Source: Laspinema sp. D2d (GTDB lineage Bacteria; Cyanobacteriota; Cyanobacteriia; Cyanobacteriales; Laspinemataceae). Taken from it: a DNA stretch of 64,000 bases. The translations under genes and the position numbers were made by a program. The stretch's first letter is position 1. Each line of letters starts with the position of its first letter. Shown piece after piece: positions 35,942 to 45,936 of the stretch. Where the stretch lies: contig NZ_JAMXFC010000001.1 in the NCBI RefSeq assembly GCF_025370755.1, forward strand, positions 62,001 to 126,000. Direction: 5' to 3'. Under the pieces are notes generated by a model. It had not been told where the DNA came from and ran no database searches. It saw nothing but the letters and a program-made list of their open reading frames with translations.

Positions 35942-36649
35942 TTATAAAATTTGATGCAAGAAAAAGCAGAAGGCTGCACTTCCAATAGGAACCGTCAGAT
36001 TATCAATTCCCAGTTTAGAAAACGCTTCTAAGACCGTTGCCACCCCAGCTACCCCCAGGGCAATCAACCCAATATTCCATAGATTTCCCTCTACAAGAGC
36101 TAAGATAGAAACTGTGACGATAAAACTAACCACAGCCATTGTAGCAGACCCTTCCCAACTCTTCTTTTCTCCCCAAAATTGATAGGGATGCTGACCAAAT
36201 CGCTGACCGACTAAAGCGGCTAAACCATCGCCATAAGTCATGATTAAAATTCCGATAACCGCATATTGAGGAAGTTCTAACGGCCAAAACCAGGCCACCA
36301 AAATACCAATACTAATGGCATAAAAAAACGTTCCTAAACTTTGGCGTCCCACACTATTAATTCCCGGGAGAATCGGAAACTTGTAAGAAATCAGGGCAAT
36401 CGCCCCGGCTATAATAGAAGCAGCGATCGCCACCCAACCGGGAATATGTAGCCACCATGCCAACAAAATCACATTGCCGGTGCCCATATGAACAACCTTG
36501 CGAACCACTTCGGAATCAGTTTGGGTAAAACGATGCAACCCCTCAGCAAAAATCAGTAGCAACCCTAACCATAAACCAACGGCTGCGACTTGTAACCCCA
36601 GGGGTAAAATAGATTCTAATTGGAATAAAGAAGTTAACACAGAATTCAA
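35942..36649 (-). CDS. Phytol kinase-like CTP-dependent lipid kinase
   Basis: A membrane kinase of the dolichol/phytol kinase family; in cyanobacteria the family member phosphorylates phytol released from chlorophyll for tocopherol synthesis. The 235 residues form six to seven helices. The family motifs are RKVVHMGTGN near residue 50, YGDGLAALVG near residue 138 and GEKKSWEGSATM near residue 159, which bind CTP and metal. Farnesol or other polyprenol could also be substrates. It is monocistronic in this window. Confidence 0.85.
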   Translation of the reverse strand: MNSVLTSLFQLESILPLGLQVAAVGLWLGLLLIFAEGLHRFTQTDSEVVRKVVHMGTGNVILLAWWLHIPGWVAIAASIIAGAIALISYKFPILPGINSVGRQSLGTFFYAISIGILVAWFWPLELPQYAVIGILIMTYGDGLAALVGQRFGQHPYQFWGEKKSWEGSATMAVVSFIVTVSILALVEGNLWNIGLIALGVAGVATVLEAFSKLGIDNLTVPIGSAAFCFFLHQIL

Positions 36650-36748
36650 TGACTAAAACATCTTAAAGGTTTCTCTGAGTGTAGGGGATTCCGGGCATCG
36701 GGCGATCGTCCATCTGTAAAAAATTTAGGACTTACCGGGATTGAGGAC

Positions 36749-36816
36749 AAGAAACCGGGTTTTTAGTCCAAATTTGAGGGTTTGAGCCTAGATTTGAGGA
36801 AGAAACCGGGTTTTTA
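36749..36816. repeat. Two copies of an AAGAAACCGGGTTTTT repeat
   Basis: Copies start at 36749 and 36800, within direct repeats that also share TTGAGG upstream. They belong to the family seen at 9957-10096 and 20896-20962. The 290-base gap between the phytol kinase gene and yidD otherwise holds only the yidD promoter. Confidence 0.6.
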
Positions 36817-36939
36817 TTGCCGCGATGAGGAGAAGAACCCAAATTTTGACCTATCCAAGGAAAGAATTAAAAATTTGCCTGTGAGTCCCCGAACAAGTCA
36901 CAATAAATAAACCTTTGTAATTCCCTATTCGGTTAAGTT

Positions 36940-37173
36940 ATGAAATGGCTGATGATTCGCTTAATTCGAGGATATCGAGTATTAATTTCTCCCTTATTTC
37001 CGCCTACTTGTCGATTTCAGCCCACTTGTTCCCAATATGCAATAGAAGCGATCGACCGTTTTGGACCCAGGCGGGGGGGATGGATGGCACTGCGCCGTCT
37101 GTTGCGCTGTCATCCCTTACATCCGGGAGGATATGACCCAGTTCCCGAGATCCCTGAAAAACCAACTGAATAA
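36940..37173 (+). CDS. yidD: Membrane protein insertion efficiency factor YidD
   Basis: A small membrane-associated protein that assists YidC-dependent insertion. The 77 residues contain the whole family pattern: [31 protein letters not shown] with the three conserved Cys at about residues 24, 30 and 67, then [14 protein letters not shown]. Length and start are standard. It is not next to yidC, rnpA or rpmH here, which is usual in cyanobacteria with a scattered cluster. Confidence 0.95.
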   Translation: MKWLMIRLIRGYRVLISPLFPPTCRFQPTCSQYAIEAIDRFGPRRGGWMALRRLLRCHPLHPGGYDPVPEIPEKPTE

Positions 37174-37273
37174 GTGCAAGTGTAAACATAAACCGAAAGC
37201 GGCAAGGTGCGCCAGATGGATCACTCACTTATTCCATTGCTCAACTGATTCTCTGATGCACCTGAGTTCCGCT

Positions 37274-37310
37274 GGATAACCCCTGAAGTCGTTACTACAA
37301 ACTTAGAAAC
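37274..37310. repeat. Single copy of the GAAGTCGTTACTAC repeat
   Basis: GGATAACCCCTGAAGTCGTTACTACAAAC is nearly identical to the units at 63002-63089. It is a dispersed element in non-coding DNA. Confidence 0.55.
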
Positions 37311-37343
37311 TGATATCGGAATTATTGAACTGTGAGACTTTGA

Positions 37344-37544
37344 CTAATCCATCATGCGAAGTCTGCCGCGTTTAGTGCTGTAGATCAAGCGATTGATTAT
37401 ATCTTGATGTTCCTCACTCAGAGAGTTGCGTAAGATTGCCATCCGCAGACGATAGCGATCGCTCCGAGTCATCTTGCCAGAGAACAAGATATCACCAAAT
37501 AATTCTTCCAGCGGTTTGGGATGCTTGATATCCAAATTTTTCAT
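37344..37544 (-). CDS. Small conserved hypothetical protein
   Basis: A 66-residue basic helical protein with ILFSGKMTRSDRYRLRMAIL in the middle and IINRLIYSTKRGRLRM at the end. This pattern (a TR-DRY-L turn and a terminal helix with R-G-L) is, from memory, shared by short cyanobacterial proteins of unknown function. There is no signal peptide. It is probably cytoplasmic, and nucleic acid or protein binding is possible given the charge. It starts at ATG 37544. Confidence 0.7.
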   Translation of the reverse strand: MKNLDIKHPKPLEELFGDILFSGKMTRSDRYRLRMAILRNSLSEEHQDIINRLIYSTKRGRLRMMD

Positions 37545-37828
37545 AACGGTTAAAGAGAGTTAGTAAATAATTCTTTCAATTCTGGCGGCAAGGGTGGAAT
37601 TTGGGTGCGATCGCCTTCAAGGGTACCCTGCGATCGAGATCATACTTTACTTCGATGGCGATCGCTGACAACAGAGTTTCCAGCAGTTGAGGCCAAAAGC
37701 TATGCCTCCATACCGCATTTCGGGCTAAATGTACAAAATTGTAATAATTTTTAATCAAAAAATCCCCAGAAAAAAGCCCAATCCTTAGAGTAGGATGAGG
37801 CTACTAAATCAACTATTTTAGTGAAACA

Positions 37829-38131
37829 TTAAACCTCGTAAATCCGTGCTTCAGAAGCACCTGGATGCTCTAAACAGTAGCGTTCAAAAGCCGATTTCGG
37901 TTCTTGGGTTCTTCTGTGTGCTGCGACGCTGAGGAGTTCCTCGACAATATCCCACGCTACTGCGCTTTCGGGAGATTCAATGCCTTTGGCTGCTGCGATC
38001 GCCCTGGCTTCGTCCCGTGCCATTTCAATGCGTAGGCTCAGGGGGATGAAGTTGCTTTGATTCCCCTCGGAATTTGACCCATGATTCCGGGTATTTGCGA
38101 GCCTTTGGTTTCTAGTTAAAACTTGAGCCAT
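37829..38131 (-). CDS. CP12-like protein with lost cysteine pairs
   Basis: CP12 proteins are intrinsically disordered linkers that tie GAPDH to phosphoribulokinase when oxidised. Residues 36-98 of this 100-residue protein follow the family: ARAIAAAKG (usual ARAIC), AVAWDIVEELLSVAAHRR (the AWD-VEEL core) and FERYCLEHPGASEARIYEV (usual YC-DNPE--ECR-YD). The N-terminal Cys pair is replaced by Ala46 and Ser56, and the last Cys by Ala95, leaving only Cys86. A 35-residue polar extension precedes it. GAGG lies upstream of the ATG. Redox-controlled disulphides are therefore not possible within one chain, so its partner or regulation must differ. Confidence 0.75.
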   Translation of the reverse strand: MAQVLTRNQRLANTRNHGSNSEGNQSNFIPLSLRIEMARDEARAIAAAKGIESPESAVAWDIVEELLSVAAHRRTQEPKSAFERYCLEHPGASEARIYEV

Positions 38132-38394
38132 GACGGATTACCTCATCCAAAAATTAATAGGTTTCTCAAGCATCCGACTCTAGTCGATTCCTTCGAGCAA
38201 ACCTCATAGTTGTATTGTAGCTTGACCACCCCACCTTGGGGGTGTAAATAACCGTAACACTTTATTGCAAAAGGTTTCACCTCCCCAAAAACGATGCCTC
38301 GATAGCCTTTCATTGGGACTGCACCTCATTTATTATTCCAAAATATTAAAATAGATTAAAATAAAATAAGACCCTGTAAAGAGCCATTGCTTTT

Positions 38395-39873
38395 ATGACT
38401 GTTATTGACTCCGCTCAAGCACCCAAACGCACTAATCCATTTCTGTCTCTCAACCTGGAAACAGCCCTAGAATCTTTGGGGGAAGACTACTATGATATTG
38501 TGGCGGCTGCTGAATTTCCTCAGCATATTCTCCGGTTTCGTAATAACGAATTATTAACCCAATTAGGGTTACATCCCTCCACTGTAACTGATGAAGATTT
38601 TATTGAAGCTTTTGGTTATTTTCAGGGCGTGCGTCCGTTTTTAGCGCTGCGCTATCATGGCTATCAATTTGGAGAATATAACCCCAATTTAGGCGATGGA
38701 CGGGGCTTTATTTATGCGCAAGTGCGAGGGACTGATGGGAAACTTTATGACTTCGGGACCAAAGGTAGTGGCAGAACCCCTTATTCTCGTCATGCCGATG
38801 GACGGTTAACCCTGAAAGGAGGGGTTAGAGAAGTTTTAGCAGCGGAAATGTTGAATCGGATGGGAGTTAGAACTTCTCGCTGTTTAAGCTTAGTTGAAAC
38901 CGGCGAACAATTGTGGCGAGGTGATGAACCCTCTCCGACGCGATCATCGGTGATGATCCGTTTTAGTGAATCTCATATTCGATTTGGCACGTTTGAACGA
39001 TTGCACTATTTAGGGCGAAAAGATTTAATCGAAAAACTCTTAGATTGGGTTATTACTCATTATTATCCGCATCTCAATGATACCCTACCGCCCTTGATTT
39101 CCTCGGGTACCGGAAACCCGAAAGAGAAATATGCCCGATTTTATCAAGAACTGGTGCAGCGGGTGGCTACCTTAACGGCACAATGGATGGCAGCCGGATT
39201 TTGTCATGCGGTGTTAAATACTGACAATATGTCCATAACGGGAGAAAGTTTCGATTATGGGCCTTTTGCCTTTATTCCTACTTACAACTTAAAGTTTACA
39301 GCCGCCTATTTTGACTATTATGGTCGCTACAGTTACGGCAATCAACCCGCCATCTGTCGTTGGAATCTGCAAATGTTGCAAGTTCCGTTAAAAGCGATGA
39401 TTAATGAGGCGGACATGGAAGCTGCCTTAGAGGAATATTATGACCATTATAACCGAGAATATCGCCAACTGATGCTGAGTAAGTTGGGATTTGGGGAAGA
39501 AATGCCGGAAGAGGCAGCAACTGAGTTGGTGCAATTAACTTTGCAACTCTTGGGTGAGTCTCAGGTAGAGTATCCGGAGTTCTTTTGGCAACTCAGACAG
39601 CAGTTTTCTCCGGAGTGGCGGGAAAACAGTGATTCTATTTTTGGTCCGATGGAAACCGATTCTGAATTGTTTGTATCTTGGCAGCGAGCCTATTTCCATT
39701 TATTACAGTTTGTGGGAACAGGGGATTTAGAGGGAATGCGAGAACGGATGGCTAAATATAATCCAGAAAGGGTGATACTCCGACCCAAAATTGAGGCCAT
39801 CTGGGAACCGATCGCGCAGGAGGATAATTGGCAGCCCTTTTATGATTTGTTGAACCAAATTAAAGCGGGATAA
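38395..39873 (+). CDS. selO: Protein adenylyltransferase SelO
   Basis: A pseudokinase-fold enzyme that transfers AMP to protein Ser, Thr or Tyr residues (YdiU/SelO). The 492-residue protein has NLGDGRGF near residue 100, [15 protein letters not shown] near 123, and the catalytic [20 protein letters not shown]-type region (about residues 271-290) with the metal-binding Asn and Asp. The redox-active C-terminal Cys or Sec of some homologues is absent. It is convergent with the nitric oxide synthase gene across a 185-base gap. Whether the two are functionally linked is unknown. Confidence 0.95.
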   Translation: MTVIDSAQAPKRTNPFLSLNLETALESLGEDYYDIVAAAEFPQHILRFRNNELLTQLGLHPSTVTDEDFIEAFGYFQGVRPFLALRYHGYQFGEYNPNLGDGRGFIYAQVRGTDGKLYDFGTKGSGRTPYSRHADGRLTLKGGVREVLAAEMLNRMGVRTSRCLSLVETGEQLWRGDEPSPTRSSVMIRFSESHIRFGTFERLHYLGRKDLIEKLLDWVITHYYPHLNDTLPPLISSGTGNPKEKYARFYQELVQRVATLTAQWMAAGFCHAVLNTDNMSITGESFDYGPFAFIPTYNLKFTAAYFDYYGRYSYGNQPAICRWNLQMLQVPLKAMINEADMEAALEEYYDHYNREYRQLMLSKLGFGEEMPEEAATELVQLTLQLLGESQVEYPEFFWQLRQQFSPEWRENSDSIFGPMETDSELFVSWQRAYFHLLQFVGTGDLEGMRERMAKYNPERVILRPKIEAIWEPIAQEDNWQPFYDLLNQIKAG

Positions 39874-40058
39874 GTCCAAAAATTTCGTTAATTGGGTTCA
39901 CCCCTTTTTCTTGTCAGTTGTTCTAGTTTCCTCCCCTTGCTTAAGAGGAGGAAACCGGCATTTCCTCAAGGTTGATGGAATGCGCGTCTTTGTCAAAACC
40001 CTCGACTGATGCCGGAGGAATCGCGGAATCAGTCGCGACTCCTTTACAAACCCTTAAA

Positions 40059-43000
40059 TCAGGTTTGATTGACGAGTTGGGGTTGCTCTGTGTTGTGGAT
40101 TTTTTCGGAATCTTTGAGACGTTCAAGCCAGACTGCTGCTTTGGAATAGTTGGCTTTTTGAACCTGCTGAATCGATTCTTTGAAGTTGAGTGTTACCCCC
40201 CAGACATCGCTAACTAAGCGCTTTTCCTGTTTCATCCGGTCAAAGAATTGCACCATTTCGTCATGAGTTAGGTTCCCTTGTTTCTGGGCGATCGCCTTCA
40301 TTGTCGTCAAGACATCATCGGCCATTTTAGCATCCCCACAAACATAATAATAACACTGGGGATGACTGAGCATTGCCCAGACTTTTTCGGGTTGCTGTTC
40401 CATCAGGTGTTGCAGATATTGTTTGGGTTCTCCCATCCGAGAAAAAGCCACTTCGAGTCCGGTGAGAATCTGACGATCGCGCCATTCCTGCAACGGCTGC
40501 TGATAGAGAAAATCACTGTGATTGCGACAGCCGAAATATAAGCTTGCTTCACCCAAAGGGATTCCTTGGTTTTGGAGGGCTTCTCGATGCTGTAGAAAGG
40601 CAATTAAAGGAGAAACACCTGTTCCTGGTCCTACCATCAAAATCGGGGCGAGGGAATCGGTGGGAGGGCGGAAGGTAGAAGTCCGAACTCCAATCCGAAC
40701 AGAGGAACCGACTTGTAATCCTGCCAGATAATTAGAACAGACTCCGGGGCGGACTTTCCCGCTATCGGTGTTAATTTGTAGCACCCCTACGGTAATTTGA
40801 ATCTCCCGGGGATGCAAGAGAGGACAGGAAGAGATGGAGTATAAACGGGGTTTTTGTTTGGGAAGGAGTTCTAGCAAAGGTGCAAGGGCGATCGCCGCTG
40901 AAGGAAATTCTTCAAACAAATCCACCACAGTGATGAAGTTATCGAGAATCATCTTTTTGAGGGCGATACTATCGGGCTGTTCATCTCCCAGGCGCAAAAT
41001 TTCTACCCAGGTTTCTAGGCGCTGTTTTTCCGGAAGATTTTCGGTAACTGAATATAGATAAGTCAGCAGTTCATTAAAGGGTTCTCGCAAGGCGAGATCC
41101 AGTTCTTCTGCAAAGACTTGACGGACGATCGCCGGTACAGCAATGGGAGGAGAATCTTCCAACAATTCCCCGCTAGACAGGGCATATTGAGCAGTAAAGT
41201 AAGTCTCCGGGTCCAAGTTGAGGCGATCGCATAATCGCTGCACCAACTCCGGTGAATTGCAAGGATAAATGGCAACATGATCGCCGGTTTCATAGTGTAG
41301 TTCGGTCTGAGCCAGATCTAAGGTAATAAAGCGTGTAGAACGACTCCCGGGAATCATATCTTGCAGTAGTTCTTGATTGGCCGTAACGGGAACCGGGATA
41401 CCGCGATCGCGAGAAGCCGGAGGAAGGGTTGCTGCTTCCAAGAAAGTAACCGTTAGTTTGGGGGTAGTCGTTGCGGTACTCCCCGCCGTTGTATCGTCTC
41501 CCAACACCCGAGAAACTAAGCCCAACCATTGCTTAAAGGTATCCGCTTGTCCTTTGATTTCATCCCCTTTATGCAGGGGAACAATAGAATTTGCACCGGC
41601 TTTTTTGAGGGCTTTTTCGATTAAAATTCCCGCCGCGCAAAAGTGTTCATACACCGTGCTACCAATTCCCAAAACCGAGAAATTCAATCCCGTAAAAGAA
41701 CCTTTGGGCTGTTGCTGTAACCATTGGAGAAATCGCTTCCCATTGCTGGGCATCTCACCATTGCCAAAGGTCGAAGTAACGACTAGCAACAGCTTTTCCG
41801 AAGCTAGGGTGCTGGTGTTATATTCATCTAACGCCATCACTTGGGGCCGGTACCGGCTGAGTTGACGGGCAGCTTTCCGAGCAAATCCCTCCGCAGTGCC
41901 GGTTTCAGAGGCATACAGAATGAGAATTCGGTCTTGTTTTTCCCCATCTTCATCCACTAGGGCCATCTGTTGTGCTAAATCTAATCCATCTTCGACGGCC
42001 CAACGGTCAGCCGCAAGATGATAGGCAGGTTCGAGGTAGAAGTCTCGCATCCCATGATGCCACACGGGACAAGTGCTGCCACCGGAAGCGGGAACCACCC
42101 AGGCCCACTCGCTGGGGCATTCCCGTCCTGCTTTCTTTTCGCGCAAATCATGAGTGAGAAATTGACGAGAGGCGGTTTGGTGATCCACCATTGTCACCTT
42201 TGCTTTTTGGAAGGAGTGGAGGATGGCGATGTTGAGTTCCAAGGCGACGCGATCGCGCCACAAGGTTTGCTCACTACTGGTATCCAGTTTCAGGACCTGG
42301 GCAATCTCCTCCATTTTGTTATAGCGAGTTTCATCCAGGAAATCCCGCATGATTTCGGTATCCATATACCAGCCATTAAACGGCATACAGCCATAAGTCA
42401 CACCGCCAATGTGAACCGAGAAGTTGCTAATGGCGGGAATGGCATACCAGCGCATTCCAATAGCTTTGAACTCCGGAACTGTGGGATGTTCAATTTCTAC
42501 TTCTAGCACTTCCTCACGCTGCCAGTGATACATCTGGGGGGCTTGACCGGGAACTTCTATCACGACGGGCAGAATGTCATACGCTGTTGGCAGTTGCGGA
42601 GGTTGCCAGCCTAATTTGATAATAGCGTTGGTCAGATCCAGATTGGCCGGATCTCCCAAAATACTGCCATCGGGCTGGGTATAGGCCGCATAGCGGAAGA
42701 GTTGAGAGTTCCAAATGCGCGGTCCCCAGCGTTCCTTGGGCAGTTTGGGCCGAAACACGGTCATCGTGATTTGGAGGTTACCCCCATTAGCGGCAAATTG
42801 GGCGTGTTCCTGAAGTTCGCGGAACATCTCATCAGGTTCACTCACATGACGGCGATCGCGCACCACCATGTTATTCCAGGCAATCCGTCCCACACATTTG
42901 GAGGCATTGCGCCATGCTACTTGAGTCCCATAGGCCAGTTCTTCGTAAGTATGCGTATAGGTTCCCGTCGCTTTTACTTCATCCTTAATTTCTTTCCAGC

Positions 43001-44309
43001 GACGCTCTTTGTCTTCCGGTTCCCAAACTTGTTCGGAGGAAATGACATCCAGGAATTCCTTAGCTTTTTTGAGCACCCGTTCGTGATTGAGCATGGGCAT
43101 TTTGATCACGTTAACCACGCGATCGAGCAAAATTTTCCACCCCTGTTTTAACTCTGGGGTAAAGTTGGGCAGGTAACGCTCAAATAAGATAAACAGGGTA
43201 TCTGCCATCGCCGGATATGCACAGGTGGGCACATCAGCAAAGCTATGAATCTGTCCCAAAAAACGCAGGGATTGCAACATTTCTTCACTGCTGCCACTTT
43301 TCAAACAGCCCACCAAAAATTCCAATGCCTGAAATAAATGGAGGGATAGATAATCCATATCAGACCGTCCGAAAAGGGGCAGAACAAAGGGATATTTTTC
43401 AAAAAGAAGTTGATAAAATTCCCGGCCCATTTGTTGCTTACTCTGGTTAAAATCATCCCAGCAAGCCGCCATTTCTTCTACCAATTCCCGTGGCAAAGCT
43501 GCTTCATATTGCTGCACTGCCTCGATCATCGGTAAAATTATATGGCTATTAAAGAACTTATAGAAGGCCGAATTTTCGCCTTTGCTCAAATCTTCGTAAT
43601 CGTATTCGTCTAAGGGAGTAGAGGCGATCGCCCACATCCAGACTTGCCTTATCTTAATCCAATGACGGGGACGCATTCCCGTATCGGCAAAGAAACGGGC
43701 ATATTCCGAAACCGTTTTAAACCCATATTCGGGTTCCGGGGGAACTCCGGTTAACATTTCGGCTAGGATAATTTGAGTGTGAGGTTGAAGCTGGTGAACT
43801 GCACAGTCAAAAAGCCCATAAAAGAAGTCGCTCATGCTGTCGATCGCTTCTCCAAACAGATACTCTAATTCTGGCTCATCCAGGAGCAACCGCTTGAAGA
43901 ATTTTTCCATTTGCAGTTCTTTAAACCCCCGCACCTTGTTCCAGACATCTTTGACAATTACTTCCTCCTGTGGGGTCAGGCATATCAGGGGAGGCGGCGT
44001 AAATTCTGCTTGTTCTGCGGTGCTGTTAGTCTGCCGATGCACCGTATTTTGGGGGTTAAATAGGGTAATCTTGTTGCAAGAACCCTCACTGCTACTTTGG
44101 GTTAGACGGAGTTTTAATTTAAGCTGTGGCGCTTGGATCCATGTCGTGATTGGAAACTCCAAGTCGGCATTGAGTTCGCCATTTAAACAGTGTGCTGTAT
44201 TAGCTTCCACCGTTGCCACATCCTGCCAGGGATTACTAATATCTCCTTCCCGGTAACAGAGCGTGATGGCGAGCGTGCAGTCTCCGCTATTTTTAACTCT
44301 ACCAACCAA
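40059..44309 (-). CDS. Nitric oxide synthase with globin domains and flavoprotein reductase
   Basis: Oxidises arginine to NO and citrulline, with electrons from NADPH via FAD and FMN. In the 1416 residues read from TTG 44309: a beta-rich N-terminus (1-80); globin-like domain 1 (about 112-265); globin 2 (about 272-400) with proximal His355 in LGQIH; NOS oxygenase (about 405-770) with [10 protein letters not shown], haem-thiolate Cys472 and substrate Glu652 in GWYMDTE; a short linker; FMN domain from 797 ([11 protein letters not shown]); and an FAD/NADPH module with [22 protein letters not shown] and YYVCGD. There is no long calmodulin-type linker. The second globin could convert NO to nitrate, as proposed for the Synechococcus PCC 7335 enzyme. 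TTG has no ribosome binding site; the true start is probably 44485 in another frame. Confidence 0.93.
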   Translation of the reverse strand: MVGRVKNSGDCTLAITLCYREGDISNPWQDVATVEANTAHCLNGELNADLEFPITTWIQAPQLKLKLRLTQSSSEGSCNKITLFNPQNTVHRQTNSTAEQAEFTPPPLICLTPQEEVIVKDVWNKVRGFKELQMEKFFKRLLLDEPELEYLFGEAIDSMSDFFYGLFDCAVHQLQPHTQIILAEMLTGVPPEPEYGFKTVSEYARFFADTGMRPRHWIKIRQVWMWAIASTPLDEYDYEDLSKGENSAFYKFFNSHIILPMIEAVQQYEAALPRELVEEMAACWDDFNQSKQQMGREFYQLLFEKYPFVLPLFGRSDMDYLSLHLFQALEFLVGCLKSGSSEEMLQSLRFLGQIHSFADVPTCAYPAMADTLFILFERYLPNFTPELKQGWKILLDRVVNVIKMPMLNHERVLKKAKEFLDVISSEQVWEPEDKERRWKEIKDEVKATGTYTHTYEELAYGTQVAWRNASKCVGRIAWNNMVVRDRRHVSEPDEMFRELQEHAQFAANGGNLQITMTVFRPKLPKERWGPRIWNSQLFRYAAYTQPDGSILGDPANLDLTNAIIKLGWQPPQLPTAYDILPVVIEVPGQAPQMYHWQREEVLEVEIEHPTVPEFKAIGMRWYAIPAISNFSVHIGGVTYGCMPFNGWYMDTEIMRDFLDETRYNKMEEIAQVLKLDTSSEQTLWRDRVALELNIAILHSFQKAKVTMVDHQTASRQFLTHDLREKKAGRECPSEWAWVVPASGGSTCPVWHHGMRDFYLEPAYHLAADRWAVEDGLDLAQQMALVDEDGEKQDRILILYASETGTAEGFARKAARQLSRYRPQVMALDEYNTSTLASEKLLLVVTSTFGNGEMPSNGKRFLQWLQQQPKGSFTGLNFSVLGIGSTVYEHFCAAGILIEKALKKAGANSIVPLHKGDEIKGQADTFKQWLGLVSRVLGDDTTAGSTATTTPKLTVTFLEAATLPPASRDRGIPVPVTANQELLQDMIPGSRSTRFITLDLAQTELHYETGDHVAIYPCNSPELVQRLCDRLNLDPETYFTAQYALSSGELLEDSPPIAVPAIVRQVFAEELDLALREPFNELLTYLYSVTENLPEKQRLETWVEILRLGDEQPDSIALKKMILDNFITVVDLFEEFPSAAIALAPLLELLPKQKPRLYSISSCPLLHPREIQITVGVLQINTDSGKVRPGVCSNYLAGLQVGSSVRIGVRTSTFRPPTDSLAPILMVGPGTGVSPLIAFLQHREALQNQGIPLGEASLYFGCRNHSDFLYQQPLQEWRDRQILTGLEVAFSRMGEPKQYLQHLMEQQPEKVWAMLSHPQCYYYVCGDAKMADDVLTTMKAIAQKQGNLTHDEMVQFFDRMKQEKRLVSDVWGVTLNFKESIQQVQKANYSKAAVWLERLKDSEKIHNTEQPQLVNQT

Positions 44310-44485
44310 CTCGGTTGCATCCGGGCAAACAATTCTTTTTCTAAAATAACCTCCTCATTGTGAGGGGTGATCTGCACCCTGCATTTGTATTTATAGCGGC
44401 TAGAAACTGGAAAGTTAGTAACAGCAACTTCAGTCAGGTGGATGATTTTTTCGCTACTGAGAGTCGGCAAATCTTTTAGCATCAT
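44183..44485 (-). other. Out-of-frame N-terminal segment of the nitric oxide synthase
   Basis: From ATG 44485, MMLKDLPTLSSEKIIHLTEV... runs in a different frame to 44183. Its first 53 codons read as a beta-strand-rich segment ([19 protein letters not shown]). At TTGTTTG (44332-44326) a one-base shift joins EKELF to [17 protein letters not shown] of the main frame, giving a continuous beta-sandwich. The main frame has a stop at 44355-44357, so its own upstream part is only about 16 codons. The joined protein would be 1475 residues, close to the known cyanobacterial globin-NOS length. A sequencing error, a real mutation or programmed -1 slippage can explain it. Confidence 0.7.
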
Positions 44486-44850
44486 AATGTAGATTAAGTA
44501 GAAGGAGATTCGGACAGTGGCGATTTAGAAACAAAATGCCCCAATATAGCTAGTCTAAATCAGTTTGACAATGGCTCCCAGACTGAAAGTCTTGGAGTGC
44601 GAGCATCTTGCTCGCTATCTTTATGTCAAATTCATTTAGGGTCGCTATATAAGGGAATGGAGGTCTTAATAGTCGGGGATCAGTATTTTATCTTAACTTT
44701 AACCCCTCTAGCTTCGACTCAAGTACCTAGTCAGACTGGCCTGAACTCGATCACCATGTTGTCATTATAGGGCAAGTGGACTACAAGGAATAATAAACTT
44801 AAGGGTGTTTCGGAAGCCCCAGGGTAAACACATTTATATTTTTTCTCTCC

Positions 44851-44887
44851 ATATATAGTATATTAACTTATCTACAATACTATATAT
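44851..44887. repeat. AT-rich perfect inverted repeat
   Basis: ATATATAGTAT (44851-44861) and ATACTATATAT (44877-44887) are perfect reverse complements separated by 15 bases. It lies 366 bases upstream of the likely NOS start. It could be a regulator site or a simple cruciform-prone stretch. Confidence 0.6.
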
Positions 44888-45303
44888 AGAATAATTCCGA
44901 GCAATCAGGCCCTGTTAGTTTGATTTGGTGATATGATATCACGATTTATGAACCCTCCTATGGGCAACCACTGGCTGATTCCCTGAGTGTTGAGTGTTTA
45001 TTCGCATGGATTGAATCCTTGTCGGTTGCAATGGATCCATAGAAGGGAAGGCCCCATTGCCAATCGGGTTAGAGTCCATTACCGATTCAAATAAAATCCG
45101 ACAAAAATAAGGCGGAATTGTAGCAATCACCGCAGAGTCATTAAATCTGCGCGAAAGCTCAGGAAACCTTGAAGGTTCCCTTTGATTTTTCTCACCCTCT
45201 CAACTGTCAAAATGTATTGAAAATAAAAGTACCACAAATCATAGAAACTCCTTAAATTGCACCTGGATCGAGCTTGGTATTACACCTCCATAAAATTGTA
45301 AAA

Positions 45304-45328
45304 AAGGACAGGGCATTCCCCTGTCCTT
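45304..45328 (-). terminator. Terminator of the chaB-like gene
   Basis: AAGGACAGGG / CCCTGTCCTT with a five-base loop, followed on the minus strand by TTTTTT. It lies 67 bases past the stop. Confidence 0.85.
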
Positions 45329-45394
45329 CCTTTATGAAAACCTAATTGCGATCAGGCGATCGCATCCGTAATTGAGTCGCTCTAAATTCCGAGT

Positions 45395-45643
45395 TTAGGC
45401 TCCGGGCATAGTTCCCGTGGGGCTGCGATGAGCACCAACTTGGGGACGCGGATGCCATTTACCATCACTTCCTTCCTCATAGCTACTCCGCAGGGAATTC
45501 CAAGCCACATCCAGAGCTCCACTATCGCTCATTCCATTGGAGGAAGCACTATTATAAGCAGTGAAGAAAATATTTTGCGCGCCTTCAGGTAGTTTTTCTT
45601 TTACATCATTGGGCAAATCTTCTCGGGTTTGGTAAGCCATCAT
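45395..45643 (-). CDS. ChaB-family protein
   Basis: An 82-residue protein with the ChaB fold pattern: QTREDLPNDVKEKLPEGAQNIFFTAYNSA followed by ALDVAWNSLRSSYEEGSDGKWHPR. ChaB was named as a putative cation transport regulator in E. coli, but its role is unclear. GGAG sits eight bases before the second ATG (45640), so MAYQTRED is the likelier start; the first ATG gives 82 residues. It has its own terminator. The link to the neighbouring NOS gene is positional only. Confidence 0.85.
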   Translation of the reverse strand: MMAYQTREDLPNDVKEKLPEGAQNIFFTAYNSASSNGMSDSGALDVAWNSLRSSYEEGSDGKWHPRPQVGAHRSPTGTMPGA

Positions 45644-45936
45644 TAATTCTCCTAATTTACTGAGTTTTTACAATAGATTCAATTAAATCAAAGTTTCAAA
45701 TAAAAGCCCTCTACCAGCAGGCTGAATCAAAAAATACATTTTGTTGAATTTATGCCGGGAATCACCGAAAATATCCATCTGAAGGTAGGGGCGAAAGATA
45801 GTCTAATTTTAAAGGGATTGAATGGTGGTAAATTCAGGCGATCGCTCTCTTACTCTGCCTTAAGTCTGACTCGGCTTTTCTAGCCGGGAAAAATCGCTTA
45901 TAATACAACTTCAAACCTCCGTAAGTATGAACCTAT

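Larger units (their letters stand above)
44486..45394. other. Intergenic region upstream of the NOS gene
   Basis: 909 bases with no supported gene. It holds a hairpin GCGAGCA-tct-TGCTCGC (44599-44615), an AT-rich inverted repeat (44851-44887) and the chaB terminator (45304-45328). A 63-codon minus-strand frame (44939-45130) lacks a ribosome binding site. The NOS promoter should lie here. Confidence 0.5.

Noticed and set aside
37576-37758. 60-codon minus-strand frame
   Set aside because: No ribosome binding site or similarity that I recognise; it lies in a HIP1-rich gap between two better supported small genes.
44939-45130. 63-codon minus-strand frame upstream of NOS
   Set aside because: No ribosome binding site and composition typical of intergenic DNA.
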